Positions 1-7,333 of a stretch of DNA of 64,000 nucleotides are shown here, piece after piece. Where the stretch lies: NCBI RefSeq assembly GCF_013085545.1, contig NZ_CP039543.1:4697436-4761435 (forward strand), in the 5' to 3' direction. This stretch comes from Oceanidesulfovibrio marinus. Its GTDB lineage: Bacteria > Desulfobacterota > Desulfovibrionia > Desulfovibrionales > Desulfovibrionaceae. Positions within the stretch are counted from its first letter, which is position 1; each line of letters starts with the position of its first letter. Below the pieces are notes generated by a model. It was not told the DNA's origin and searched no databases. It saw nothing but the letters and a program-made list of their open reading frames with translations. The translations under genes and the position numbers were made by a program.

Positions 1-200
1 TGCCCGGAATCGGGCAGGGCGTTTTGCTCTGGCGCATCGTCCGATGCAGGAGTGGGGGAATTCTTCACAGGCGTCGAAAGCTCACAAGGGAAGACCGCGC
101 CGCATTGACAGCGCAATGAAACCGGGCCGGCCTGACGGGCGAGATGTTGCGCAGGCAGGGTTGCGGACGTACCGCACTCCGGGCACTCGACCCGGACCAT
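1..200 (-). CDS. Zinc-ribbon protein, N-terminal part (truncated by window edge)
   Basis: An open frame runs on the minus strand from an ATG at 198-200 off the left edge with no stop (66 codons visible). The first residues read MVRVECPECGTS, followed about 20 residues later by LRCQCGAVFPC. The CPxCG and CxCG pairs look like a four-cysteine zinc ribbon of the short type found at the N-terminus of many deltaproteobacterial PilZ or MJ0042-type proteins. After the ribbon comes a Pro/Ser/Asp-rich linker. The function beyond metal binding cannot be read because the rest of the gene lies outside the window. A weak TGGA lies just upstream of the ATG. The call rests on the Cys pattern and on the frame staying open. 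Confidence 0.6.
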   Translation of the reverse strand, partial: MVRVECPECGTSATLPAQHLARQAGPVSLRCQCGAVFPCELSTPVKNSPTPASDDAPEQNALPDSG

Positions 201-528
201 TCCATTCGCATCAGGCGCTGACGCCAGCACTGGTCGTTCAGCCATCGCGATCCCCACGTAAAGCCCCCCCAACAAACCAAGCAGAAACTCTGCAGACTAC
301 TGTCCGCGACTCAAATGCGTAAAAGCGAATCAGGATGCAGTCAAGACGGACAGCTGCGGCAACACACCGCAAAAATCCCCAAGCCGTCTCGAAATGCATG
401 CACTGTATGTGCCGTTCATAAAACAAGTGCGAAAACGCACGATGCGCAAGGCACTATGGTAACTCGCGTAAATTTCATCGTAAAATAAAATATCACAGAA
501 CGTTCCGGAGAGAAAGTGTCGCCGTGGC
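201..528. other. Intergenic stretch, no gene seen
   Basis: Short frames exist on both strands but none has a convincing ribosome binding site or family resemblance. The right part (about 400-510) is AT-richer and may hold the promoter of the truncated leftward gene. Confidence 0.4.
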
Positions 529-565
529 AAAAAAAGCCCCCGCACCGGCAGCTGCGGTGCGGGGG
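529..565 (-). terminator. Intrinsic terminator of the ORP operon
   Basis: An 11-bp perfect stem (537-547 with 555-565, loop GCAGCTG) is followed on the minus strand by a run of seven T. It lies 29 bases past the stop of the last leftward gene of the ORP cluster, so it closes that operon. Confidence 0.85.
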
Positions 566-593
566 AGATGCAGGGAAAGGGTATGAATAAAGA

Positions 594-1832
594 TTAATGA
601 TCGCAGATGTTCGAGCCCAGGGAGAGGTCGCCGGCAAGATATTGACGCACGATCTCCTTGGGATCCTGGCCGGTGGCGCCCACAAGCACGCGCACGCCCT
701 TGTCCGTGAACAGAGACTGCGCCTTGCAGCCCATGCCGCCGGCAATGACCAGCTCCGCGCCCTTGGAGGATACGAAGTCCGGGTACACGCCAGGCTCGTG
801 GGGCGGCGGCGTCTCCAGGGTCATGCCGGTCACCTCGTGCGTGTCGGGGTCGATGTCCACAAAGGCGAACTGCTGGCAGTGGCCGAAGTGCATGCACAGC
901 TTGCCGTCCGCCACAGGTACGGCGATGCGCTTCACGCCGTTCACCGGCGCTGAGGTGTTGTTCTCCTGCAGGGCGCCGGCCTTTTCCAGTATGGGCTTAA
1001 TGATCCGGCCGAATGCCTCGGTCACGGCGGTGTGCTCGTAGACCTTGAGGTAGGAGAAACCTTCCTCGGCTGCGCGGCCCATGTCCGGGTCGATGGGAAT
1101 GGAGCCCAGGAATGGCACGTCCATCTCGGCAGCGAGCTTCTCGCCGCCGCCGGAGGAGAAGATGTGCTCCACCTCGCCGCAGTGGCGGCATACGAAGCCG
1201 CTCATGTTCTCAACAATGCCGATAACCGGGTTGCCCAGCTGGCGCACGAAGGAAACCGAGCGGCGCACGTCGTCCACGGCAATGGACTGCGGCGTGGTCA
1301 CCACCACGGCCTGAGCCTCGGGGCCGAGGTCCTGCAGCACGGAGAGGGGCTCGTCGCCGGTGCCGGGAGGGCAGTCGACCACGAGGAAGTCGAGGTCGCC
1401 CCATTCCACGTCGCGCAGGAACTGGTTGATGAGGCCCATCTTGACCGGGCCGCGCCAGATGACGGCCTGCTCAGGGCTGGGCAGCAGGAAGCCGAGGGAC
1501 ATGACGAAGAGGTTGCTGGACCAAGCCACGGGCTCCATGCTCGCTTCGTTCATGTGCGGCTGCTGGCCGGAAAGGCCGAGGATGCGCGGCACGCTGGGGC
1601 CGTGCACGTCCACGTCCAGAAGGCCGACCTTCTTGCCCGCCATGGACAGCGCGATGGCGATGTTGGTGGCCACCGTGGACTTGCCCACGCCGCCCTTGCC
1701 GGACAGGACCACAATCTTGTTTTTGATGCGCGAGAGCCGCGCCTGCATCTGAAGTTCTTCCTGGCTGGGGCCGCTGCAGCCGCCTGCATCGCAGGAGCCG
1801 CCGGAACCGCAGCCTGTGCATTCGTCACTCAT
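594..1832 (-). CDS. MrpORP: Mrp/NBP35-type ATPase fused to an ORP (NifX-like) domain
   Basis: A 412-residue protein. The N-terminus is Cys-rich (CTGCGSGGSCDAGGC), followed by a Mrp/NBP35 P-loop domain with deviant Walker A SGKGGVGKST near residue 45. The MSGFVCRHCGE segment carries the CxxC used by Mrp/Nbp35 proteins for a bridging Fe-S cluster. From about residue 300 a second domain (KRIAVPVADGKLCMHFGHC) matches the dinitrogenase Fe-Mo cofactor/ORP family. This Mrp-ORP fusion is the DVU2109 type of Desulfovibrio vulgaris, a partner of the orange protein that binds a Mo-Cu sulfide cluster. It probably handles Fe-S or Mo/Cu clusters in the cytoplasm. The start is set by AAGGAG eight bases before the ATG. 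It is the last gene of the leftward operon, 11 bases after the preceding ATPase. Confidence 0.9.
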   Translation of the reverse strand: MSDECTGCGSGGSCDAGGCSGPSQEELQMQARLSRIKNKIVVLSGKGGVGKSTVATNIAIALSMAGKKVGLLDVDVHGPSVPRILGLSGQQPHMNEASMEPVAWSSNLFVMSLGFLLPSPEQAVIWRGPVKMGLINQFLRDVEWGDLDFLVVDCPPGTGDEPLSVLQDLGPEAQAVVVTTPQSIAVDDVRRSVSFVRQLGNPVIGIVENMSGFVCRHCGEVEHIFSSGGGEKLAAEMDVPFLGSIPIDPDMGRAAEEGFSYLKVYEHTAVTEAFGRIIKPILEKAGALQENNTSAPVNGVKRIAVPVADGKLCMHFGHCQQFAFVDIDPDTHEVTGMTLETPPPHEPGVYPDFVSSKGAELVIAGGMGCKAQSLFTDKGVRVLVGATGQDPKEIVRQYLAGDLSLGSNICDH

Positions 1833-1843
1833 GGTGTATCTCC

Positions 1844-2758
1844 TTATGATGATTCCGATTTCGAATCTTTAGTGTAGCCTGGGGTATAGCCGGTTTCGCC
1901 CAGGAGCCGTTTCCACATGTGCTCGAAGAACGGCGTGTACGTGTCCGGCGCGTACTCTACAACGCTCTGTCCTGCAAGCTGCGCCGCGTTGAAATCCTGA
2001 CTGTAGGGCACGGCGCCCAGGAAAATGAGCTTGCGCTCGCGGCAGGTGGCGGCGATGGATTGCGCCAACTCCGGGTTTACGTCCTCCTTGTTCACCAGGA
2101 CGGCCGCCGGAATGTCAAAGTGCGCGGCAAGGTCTGCGATGCGGCCAAGATCGTGCTCGGCAGAGCGGGTCGGCTCTGTCACAATTAACGCGAGATCAGC
2201 GTTCGTCAAGGACGCGATGACCGGGCAACCGATGCCTGGAGGGCCGTCCGTGAGGATGACGTTGATGCCGCGATGCTCGGCCACCCGGGAGGAGCGCTGG
2301 CGCACCGTGGTCACGAGCTTGCCGGAGTTCTCCGCGCCGATGTCCAGCACGGCGTGGATCATGGGGCCGTACCGCGTTTCGGAGTCGTACCACACGCCGC
2401 ACTTCTGCGGGCGCATGGAGATGGCCGAGGTGGGGCAGACGTAGGCGCACAGGCCGCAGCCTTCGCAAACCTCGTGCTTGACCACAGCGCGGCCCTCGCC
2501 GTCCGTGGTCATGGCGTCGAAGCGGCATTTTTCCACACACAGGCCGCACGCCGTGCAGAGTGACGGGTTCACGGAAGGGGCCTCGCCTGAGACGAAGTCG
2601 TGAATCTGAATGACGTTGGGCTCAAGAATCAGGTGCAGGTCTGCGGCGTCCACGTCGCAGTCCGCCAGGACTTTGGGCGGCCCGCACGAGGCGAGCGCAG
2701 CAGTGATGCTCGTCTTGCCGGTGCCGCCTTTTCCGGAAAGGACAACTATCTCGCGCAT
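1844..2758 (-). CDS. MinD-superfamily P-loop ATPase with inserted 2[4Fe-4S] ferredoxin domain
   Basis: A 304-residue ATPase that opens with VVLSGKGGTGKTS (deviant Walker A). Around residues 65-110 it contains two CxxCxxCxxxC clusters (CTACGLCVEKC and CEGCGLCAYVC) inserted in the MinD fold, then the switch motif DGPPGIGCP. This is the architecture of DVU2103/DVU2104 in the Desulfovibrio ORP locus, where such ATPases interact with the orange protein. The start overlaps the end of the upstream paralogue by 13 bases and has a full AGGAGG inside that gene, so translation is likely coupled. Family membership is sure; the cellular role (cluster assembly or positioning with the divisome) is inferred from the ORP literature. 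Confidence 0.88.
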   Translation of the reverse strand: MREIVVLSGKGGTGKTSITAALASCGPPKVLADCDVDAADLHLILEPNVIQIHDFVSGEAPSVNPSLCTACGLCVEKCRFDAMTTDGEGRAVVKHEVCEGCGLCAYVCPTSAISMRPQKCGVWYDSETRYGPMIHAVLDIGAENSGKLVTTVRQRSSRVAEHRGINVILTDGPPGIGCPVIASLTNADLALIVTEPTRSAEHDLGRIADLAAHFDIPAAVLVNKEDVNPELAQSIAATCRERKLIFLGAVPYSQDFNAAQLAGQSVVEYAPDTYTPFFEHMWKRLLGETGYTPGYTKDSKSESS

Positions 2759-3693
2759 GCAATCGCCTCCTGCGCGGTTTGCTCCAGCGCGCTCCAGAGC
2801 TCGGCGTATCTCTCGGCGAGCTGGGCCACGGCGTCGATAAGCAGCTCCCCGCGGGAGCCGGCCTGCGCCGCATCCATGCTCATGGGCAGGGAGGCCAGAT
2901 AGGGGATGGACTCCTGCGCAAGATACTCCTCCACGCGGTAATCACCCATGCCGGCGCGGTTGACCACGACGGCGTGGGGAATGCCCAGCACGCGCACGGT
3001 CTCCAGCGCGAGCTTGAAGTCGTGGAAGCCGAAGGCCGTGGGCTCCGCCACGAGCAGCACCAGGTCCGCACCCTGCAGGCCGGTGATGGCCGGGCAGGAG
3101 GCTCCGGGCGGGCAGTCCACGAAGACCACGGGAGCGTCGCCGCCGTCTTCGGTCCGGGCAATGGCCTCGGCCTCTTGCTTGACGGCGCGTATCAGCGGCG
3201 GAGACATGGCCTCGCCCACGCGCATCAGGCCGTCCACCACGTGCAGCAGACCGGCTGAGCTGTCCAGAATGTTGGACTTGATCCGGCCGTGGCGCACGGC
3301 CCCCACCTCGCGGATGCCGGGTTTGATGGCGTCGGCGGGACACGCTTCCTCGCACAGCCCGCAGGCGTGGCACAGCTCCGGGAAGACCATGACCTCGCCG
3401 ACCATGAGGATGAGCGCCTTGAACCGGCAGAGCTCGACGCACGCGCCGCAGGACTCGCCCAGGCACGCATCCTCGTCGATCTCGGGCACGGTCACGTCCA
3501 CTCGGCGCTGCGCGTCAAAACCGTCGCACAGGGAGATGTGGGCGTTGGGTTCCTCCACATCGCAGTCGGCCAGCACGACGCGGCGGCCCTGGCGGGCAAC
3601 ATGCACGGCCAGGTTGGTGGACACGGTGGTCTTGCCGGTGCCGCCTTTGCCGCTGGCCACTGCGATGCGCAGAGGACGAGACCGATCAACCAC
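2746..3693 (-). CDS. MinD-superfamily P-loop ATPase with inserted ferredoxin domain (paralogue of the next gene)
   Basis: A 315-residue protein starting VDRSRPLRIAVASGKGG. The GTG at 3691-3693 is chosen because AGAGGA lies about eight bases before it; a longer frame upstream only translates the repeat of the neighbouring gene out of frame into an Ala/Trp-rich string. Walker A is SGKGGTGKT. The ferredoxin insert holds one atypical cluster motif (CLGESCGACVELC, C-x4-C-x2-C-x3-C) and one canonical CHACGLCEEAC. The switch motif is DCPPGASCP. The start overlaps the DUF5320 stop by eight bases. It and the following gene are the two ferredoxin-MinD ATPases of the ORP cluster and probably act as a heterodimer. 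Confidence 0.87.
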   Translation of the reverse strand: MVDRSRPLRIAVASGKGGTGKTTVSTNLAVHVARQGRRVVLADCDVEEPNAHISLCDGFDAQRRVDVTVPEIDEDACLGESCGACVELCRFKALILMVGEVMVFPELCHACGLCEEACPADAIKPGIREVGAVRHGRIKSNILDSSAGLLHVVDGLMRVGEAMSPPLIRAVKQEAEAIARTEDGGDAPVVFVDCPPGASCPAITGLQGADLVLLVAEPTAFGFHDFKLALETVRVLGIPHAVVVNRAGMGDYRVEEYLAQESIPYLASLPMSMDAAQAGSRGELLIDAVAQLAERYAELWSALEQTAQEAIACAR

Positions 3694-4060
3694 GGCCCCG
3701 TCCTCTGCCGGCCCCCCCGCCGCCAAATCCGCCACCGCCCATGCCGCCCCGGCCCATGCCGCGACCCATGCCACGACCCATTCCGCCGGGGCCCATGCCG
3801 CGACCCATGCCACGACCCATTCCGCCGGGGCCCATGCCGCCGCCACAGGGGCCGAGACCTCGGCCTGTCCGTTGTGGCGCAGGTTGGTTCATGGGAGCCT
3901 GAACGTTGTCCTGTTGTCCAAAATTCTGGACGGTGGGGTCGTTGACGTTCTGGTTCTGCCAGAAACGCCATCCCATACCTCGGCCCATGCCGCGACCCAT
4001 GCCCATACAGCGGCGGAAGAATCCGCCGAACGGTCCGGTTCCATCACGATTAGGCATCAT
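3686..4060 (-). CDS. DUF5320-type Gly/Met/Arg-rich small protein
   Basis: A 124-residue low-complexity protein starting MMPNRDGTGPFGG, the typical DUF5320 opening. It then has repeated GMGRGMG blocks, a central Gln/Asn-rich part (WQNQNVNDPTVQNFGQQ) and a Gly/Arg tail. Two perfect 39-bp tandem units encode a 13-residue GPGGMGRGMGRGM block twice. Such proteins commonly sit beside NifX/ORP-like proteins and MinD-like ATPases in anaerobes; their role is unknown, and the Met/Cys content would suit soft-metal binding (inference). AAGGAG precedes the ATG. It is co-operonic with the ORP genes on both sides. Confidence 0.8.
   Translation of the reverse strand: MMPNRDGTGPFGGFFRRCMGMGRGMGRGMGWRFWQNQNVNDPTVQNFGQQDNVQAPMNQPAPQRTGRGLGPCGGGMGPGGMGRGMGRGMGPGGMGRGMGRGMGRGGMGGGGFGGGGAGRGRGRG
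3753..3830. repeat. Perfect 39-bp tandem duplication inside the DUF5320 gene
   Basis: Bases 3753-3791 and 3792-3830 are identical. The unit is 13 codons, so copy-number change keeps the frame and only lengthens or shortens the GMGRGMG tract. Confidence 0.9.
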
Positions 4061-4082
4061 AGTACTCCTTGAAATGTATGGT

Positions 4083-4442
4083 TTACCAATGCCCCTGCTT
4101 GTCAGGGCCGTTGGTCACTGGCAGCTCGCCGCGCTTGTAGGCGTCCAGCGCCTCGGCGGCGGTGCCGCCCTCACGCAGATACACGCCGATGTTGCCCTTG
4201 CTCAGGGCGGCGTACGCTTTGGGGCCCACATGGCCGGTAATCACGGCCTGGGCGCCCGCCTTGGCCACGTTCATGGCGGACTGGATGCCCGCGCCCTGGG
4301 CCAGGTTGAGGTTCTGCTCGTTGTTCACGTACTCGGTGTCGCCGGACTCGGCATCCACGAGGAGGAAGCCGCTGGCGCGCCCGAAACGGGGGTCCACAGG
4401 GGCCGCAAGGTCCGGCCCGGGGCTCGATATGGCAATCTTCAT
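4083..4442 (-). CDS. orp: Orange protein (ORP), NifX/dinitrogenase Fe-Mo cofactor family
   Basis: A 119-residue single-domain protein (MKIAISSPGPDLAAPVDPRFGRA ...) of the NifB/NifX/MTH1175 family. Family marks are the VDPRFGRA segment, the central INSA-like region (AGIQSAMNVAKAGAQAVITGHVGPKA) and the C-terminal GIGVYL-like strand (NIGVYLREGG). Size and context match the 12-kDa DVU2108 orange protein, which binds a unique S2MoS2CuS2MoS2 cluster without covalent Cys ligation. No Cys is present here, consistent with that. The start codon overlaps the upstream stop as ATGA and is preceded by CAGGAG, so the two NifX-type proteins are coupled. Confidence 0.85.
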   Translation of the reverse strand: MKIAISSPGPDLAAPVDPRFGRASGFLLVDAESGDTEYVNNEQNLNLAQGAGIQSAMNVAKAGAQAVITGHVGPKAYAALSKGNIGVYLREGGTAAEALDAYKRGELPVTNGPDKQGHW

Positions 4443-4972
4443 GATCCACTCCTGTTTCTTGATGTGGCGTTGCTTCTGCGTCCGCCACGTGGGTTCACTT
4501 CGTTTCTGCCGCGTCTGCCCTGGCGGTTTCCCAACGGGTTGCCCCGTTGGTTGCCAGATTGGCAGGCCTGGCCCCGGCCCTGGCCGCAACCCGGTCCCCA
4601 GCCCGGAACAGACGGTTGGGAATCGTCCTGCACCCAGCGGCAGCCAGGCATGGCCAGCTGGTCCAGGGAGCCGTCGGCGCAGGCGGCCAGCACCGTATCG
4701 TTGTCGCCGCAGATCCAGGGCACGACCTGGAGACCGGCGGCCTCCGCCTGCATGGCCAGCCGGCGGCAGATACCGCCGCAGACCAGGGTGCTCACGTCCT
4801 GCTCGCGCAGGGCGGCCAGCCGCAGACCGGGATCGTGATGCGCCGGCGAGAACGTCGCCACATGGACCGGGAGCCCTTCGGCTTCGGGATCGAGCTCGTA
4901 ACAGGGGAACTCGGTCGCGTTTTCGAAGAGTGCGGCAAGGCGGCCCCTGTAGCTGGCAAGACATAGTCGCAT
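4439..4972 (-). CDS. NifX/ORP-family protein with extended basic C-terminus, first gene of ORP operon
   Basis: A 177-residue protein. Residues 1-110 form a second NifX/ORP-like domain (MRLCLASYRGRLAALFENATEF ... VSTLVCGGICRRLAMQAEAAGLQVVPWICGDNDTVL). The C-terminal 60 residues are a low-complexity Gly/Arg/Asn/Gln tail. It differs from the next gene product in carrying several Cys (VCGGIC, WICG). It is the first gene after the -24/-12 promoter, with a leader of about 95 bases, and ends in an ATGA overlap with orp. It corresponds in position to the accessory NifX-like protein of the Desulfovibrio ORP locus. Confidence 0.75.
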   Translation of the reverse strand: MRLCLASYRGRLAALFENATEFPCYELDPEAEGLPVHVATFSPAHHDPGLRLAALREQDVSTLVCGGICRRLAMQAEAAGLQVVPWICGDNDTVLAACADGSLDQLAMPGCRWVQDDSQPSVPGWGPGCGQGRGQACQSGNQRGNPLGNRQGRRGRNEVNPRGGRRSNATSRNRSGS

Positions 4973-5077
4973 GGCGCTTCAACAATCTCCTTCATCTTCC
5001 TGGAGCGGGGCGGATCGTCGGCAATGGCGAAATCCCTGGGCGATCCGCCCCGCATCCCGGGTGGCTGTCACGGATAC

Positions 5078-5093
5078 AGCAGAAAGGGTGCCA
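5078..5093 (-). promoter_or_regulatory. Sigma-54 (-24/-12) promoter of the ORP operon
   Basis: The minus strand reads TGGCACCCTTTCTGCT. The GG and GC doublets have the exact spacing of the consensus TGGCACGNNNNTTGCW. Transcription should begin near 5067, giving a 95-base leader before the first ORP gene. In D. vulgaris the orp operons are known to be sigma-54 dependent, which supports the assignment. Confidence 0.85.
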
Positions 5094-5188
5094 AAAGTTG
5101 AAATACTATGATTTCAGCAGATTAATGAAAGACAGGGGCAAGTCGCGCCGAGATAAAGGGCGAAAAAATAGCCATGGCGTGAAATGGA

Positions 5189-5203
5189 GGCGAATTATTC
5201 GCC
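5189..5203. promoter_or_regulatory. Candidate enhancer dyad 1 (upstream activator site)
   Basis: The dyad GGCGAATAATTCGCC (minus-strand reading; perfect 6-bp arms, 3-base centre). Its centre lies about 129 bp upstream of the predicted ORP transcription start, a normal position for EBP binding. Confidence 0.65.
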
Positions 5204-5217
5204 AAAAGGTGGCGGCG

Positions 5218-5232
5218 GGCGAATTATTCGCC
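5218..5232. promoter_or_regulatory. Candidate enhancer dyad 2, overlapping the EBP stop codon
   Basis: A second identical 15-bp dyad, 29 bp from the first. It includes the TAA stop of the adjacent sigma-54 regulator gene (5224-5226). Two identical sites suggest cooperative binding by that regulator. Confidence 0.65.
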
Positions 5233-6612
5233 GGAATTGTTCTGCAGGAGCTTGCGCAGGGTGTCCTTGGTCACGCCCAGCTCACGGCTGGCTGCCATGC
5301 GCTTGCCGTCGTTGCGGCGCACGGCGGCGCGGGCGGCCAAGCGTTTCACCTCGTCCATGGTGCGGGGGCCGAGGTGCATGAGCGCGTCCACGTCGTCGGC
5401 CGCGGACAGGGGGGGCTGAGCTCCGGCGGTCGCGGCTGTGCTCAAGCTTTGGGCGTGTTCCCGGCGCAGATACTCGGGCAGGTGCTCGGCCTCTATGAAG
5501 CCTTCCTTGCAGAGGATGAAGGCGTACTCCAGCACGTTTTCCAGCTCGCGCACGTTGCCGGGGAAGGAGTGGCGCATGAGCAGGGTCAGGGCGTTTTCGG
5601 AGAGCCCTTCCACGGCTGCGCCCTGGCGGCGGTTGAGTTTCTCCACGATGTGCTGGGCCAGCAGCGGGATGTCCTCGGCGCGTTCGCGCAGGGGCGGGAT
5701 GGACAGGCGGACCACGTTGAGCCGGTAGAAGAGGTCCTGGCGGAACTCCTCGGCTGCCACCAGGGCGTCGAGGTCGCGGTTGGTGGCAGCCAGCACTCGC
5801 ACGTCGGCCTCCTCGGGCTGCACGGCGCCCAGGGGTTCGTACTGCTTCTCCTGCAGCACGCGCAGCAGTTTGACCTGCAGGCTGGGAGCGAGCTCGGCGA
5901 TCTCGTCCAGGAAGATGGTGCCGCCACTGGCCTGGCGGAAGCGGCCGGGCTTGTCCTTCTTGGCGTCGGTGAATGCGCCGGCCTTGTAGCCGAAGAGCTC
6001 GGATTCGAGCAGCGTTTCGGGCAGGGCGCCGCAGTTGACCGCCACAAAGGGGCCGGAGGCGCGCTCCGACAAGGAGTGCAGGGCGCGGGCAAAGAGCTCC
6101 TTGCCCGTGCCGGACTCGCCGGTGATGAGCACGGTGGCGTTGCTGGCCGCGATCTGCGGCATGATGTCGAAGAGCCGCGTGAGCGCCGACGACTTGCCCA
6201 CGATGTCCTCGAACACGTAGCGGTCGGCCAGCTCGCGGCGCAGGCGGACGATCTCGGTGAGGTCGCGGAAGGTCTCCACCCCGCCCACCAGAGCGCCGTC
6301 AGCGTTGCGCAGGGGCGCGGCCGAGATGGAGATGGGCGTCTTCTCGCCGTCGGGCCGGATGATGAAGATGGACTTGCCGGAGAGCCGCACGTCCTCGTCC
6401 ATGCACTGCTCCAGCGCGCAGGAGCCGTCGCACAGGCTGGAGTGGAATACCTCCCAGCACTTGCGGCCCACGGCTTCTGCGCGCGGGATGCCGGTGATGT
6501 TCTCGGCGGCGCGGTTGAAGAAGGTCACGTTCCATTCAAGGTCGACGGTGAACACGCCGTCGGCAATGGAGTCCATGACCTCCTCGCAGGGGACCCCGGT
6601 GGGCAGGCCCAT
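5224..6612 (-). CDS. PAS-containing sigma-54-dependent activator of the ORP operon
   Basis: A 462-residue enhancer-binding protein. The N-terminal PAS domain (residues about 10-125) holds four closely spaced Cys (52, 61, 65, 70) in a KCWEVFHSSLCDGSCALEQC pattern. A central AAA+ sigma-54 interaction domain follows, with Walker A GESGTGKE (165-172), sigma-54-contact loop GAFTDA (212-217, instead of GAFTGA) and Walker B IFLDEIAE. A Fis-type HTH ends the protein (MAASRELGVTKDTLRKLLQ). ATG 6610-6612 is preferred over a TTG five codons earlier because GGGAGG sits just before it. It follows hypB by 28 bases, so it is probably read from the hyp promoter. By position it is the DVU2106 equivalent, the cognate ORP regulator. 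Confidence 0.9.
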   Translation of the reverse strand: MGLPTGVPCEEVMDSIADGVFTVDLEWNVTFFNRAAENITGIPRAEAVGRKCWEVFHSSLCDGSCALEQCMDEDVRLSGKSIFIIRPDGEKTPISISAAPLRNADGALVGGVETFRDLTEIVRLRRELADRYVFEDIVGKSSALTRLFDIMPQIAASNATVLITGESGTGKELFARALHSLSERASGPFVAVNCGALPETLLESELFGYKAGAFTDAKKDKPGRFRQASGGTIFLDEIAELAPSLQVKLLRVLQEKQYEPLGAVQPEEADVRVLAATNRDLDALVAAEEFRQDLFYRLNVVRLSIPPLRERAEDIPLLAQHIVEKLNRRQGAAVEGLSENALTLLMRHSFPGNVRELENVLEYAFILCKEGFIEAEHLPEYLRREHAQSLSTAATAGAQPPLSAADDVDALMHLGPRTMDEVKRLAARAAVRRNDGKRMAASRELGVTKDTLRKLLQNNSGE

Positions 6613-6640
6613 TGGTCCACCTCCCAAGCGTCGGCGGCTA

Positions 6641-7306
6641 TCAGGCCGCGGCGGAGCGCTTCTCTTTCAGCGCGTTTTCGATCCAGCCGTACCAGCCTTC
6701 CAGGCCCTCGCTGGCGCGGCAGGAGACGCGGAAGGAAGCCAGACCCTTGTTCAGGCTGCGGGCAAAGGCCTCGGCGCGGTCCGGATCGAAGTCCACGTAG
6801 GGCAAGAGGTCAATCTTGTTGAGGACCATGGCCTTGGAGAGCTCGAAGAGCAGGGGATACTTCTCGGGCTTGTCGTCGCCCTCGGTGACGGAGAGCAGGG
6901 CGATCTTGGCGTCCTCGCCCACGTCGAACTCCACCGGGCAGACGAGGTTGCCCACGTTCTCGATAAACAGGATGTCCACGTTATCCAGGTCCAGGGAGAC
7001 CAGGGCGTTGGAGACCATGGCGGCGTCCAGGTGGCAGCCGCCCTCGGTGTTGATCTGCACGGCCTGGGCCCCGGTGGCGGCCACGCGGCGGGCGTCGTTG
7101 TCCGTCATCAGATCGCCTTCGACAACGGCCATTTTGTACTTCGCGCCCAGGTCGGCCAGGGTGTGCTCCAGCAGGGTGGTCTTGCCGGCGCCCGGCGAGC
7201 TGATGAGATTGAGGACCAGGATGTTCTTTTTGGTGAACAGCGCCCGAAGCTCTTCGGCTGTGGCGGAGTTCGCCTCCAGGATGTTGCGGACCACGGGAAT
7301 TTCCAT
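6641..7306 (-). CDS. hypB: Hydrogenase nickel incorporation GTPase HypB
   Basis: A 221-residue GTPase of the SIMIBI class that helps load Ni into [NiFe]-hydrogenase large subunits. P-loop SSPGAGKTTLL lies near residue 37, metal-site residues are in TEGGCHLDA, the switch II region is ENVGNLVCP, and NKIDLLP is the guanine-specificity motif. It lacks the His-rich N-terminal Ni store seen in some HypB proteins and starts directly with the folded domain. AAGGAG precedes the ATG. It sits between hypA and the ORP regulator on the same strand; no hydrogenase structural genes are in the window. Confidence 0.95.
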   Translation of the reverse strand: MEIPVVRNILEANSATAEELRALFTKKNILVLNLISSPGAGKTTLLEHTLADLGAKYKMAVVEGDLMTDNDARRVAATGAQAVQINTEGGCHLDAAMVSNALVSLDLDNVDILFIENVGNLVCPVEFDVGEDAKIALLSVTEGDDKPEKYPLLFELSKAMVLNKIDLLPYVDFDPDRAEAFARSLNKGLASFRVSCRASEGLEGWYGWIENALKEKRSAAA

Positions 7307-7333
7307 GACCTCTCCTTGCAGAATTTGGGATTC

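Noticed and set aside
3694..3846. N-terminal extension of the first ferredoxin-MinD ATPase
   Set aside because: It is an out-of-frame reading of the DUF5320 repeat; the GTG at 3693 has the ribosome site and family-like start.
4162..6822. A very long plus-strand open frame (886 codons) opposite the ORP regulator and NifX genes
   Set aside because: It is the antisense of well-supported genes in high-GC DNA; its composition is Arg/Ala/Gly-rich without domains.
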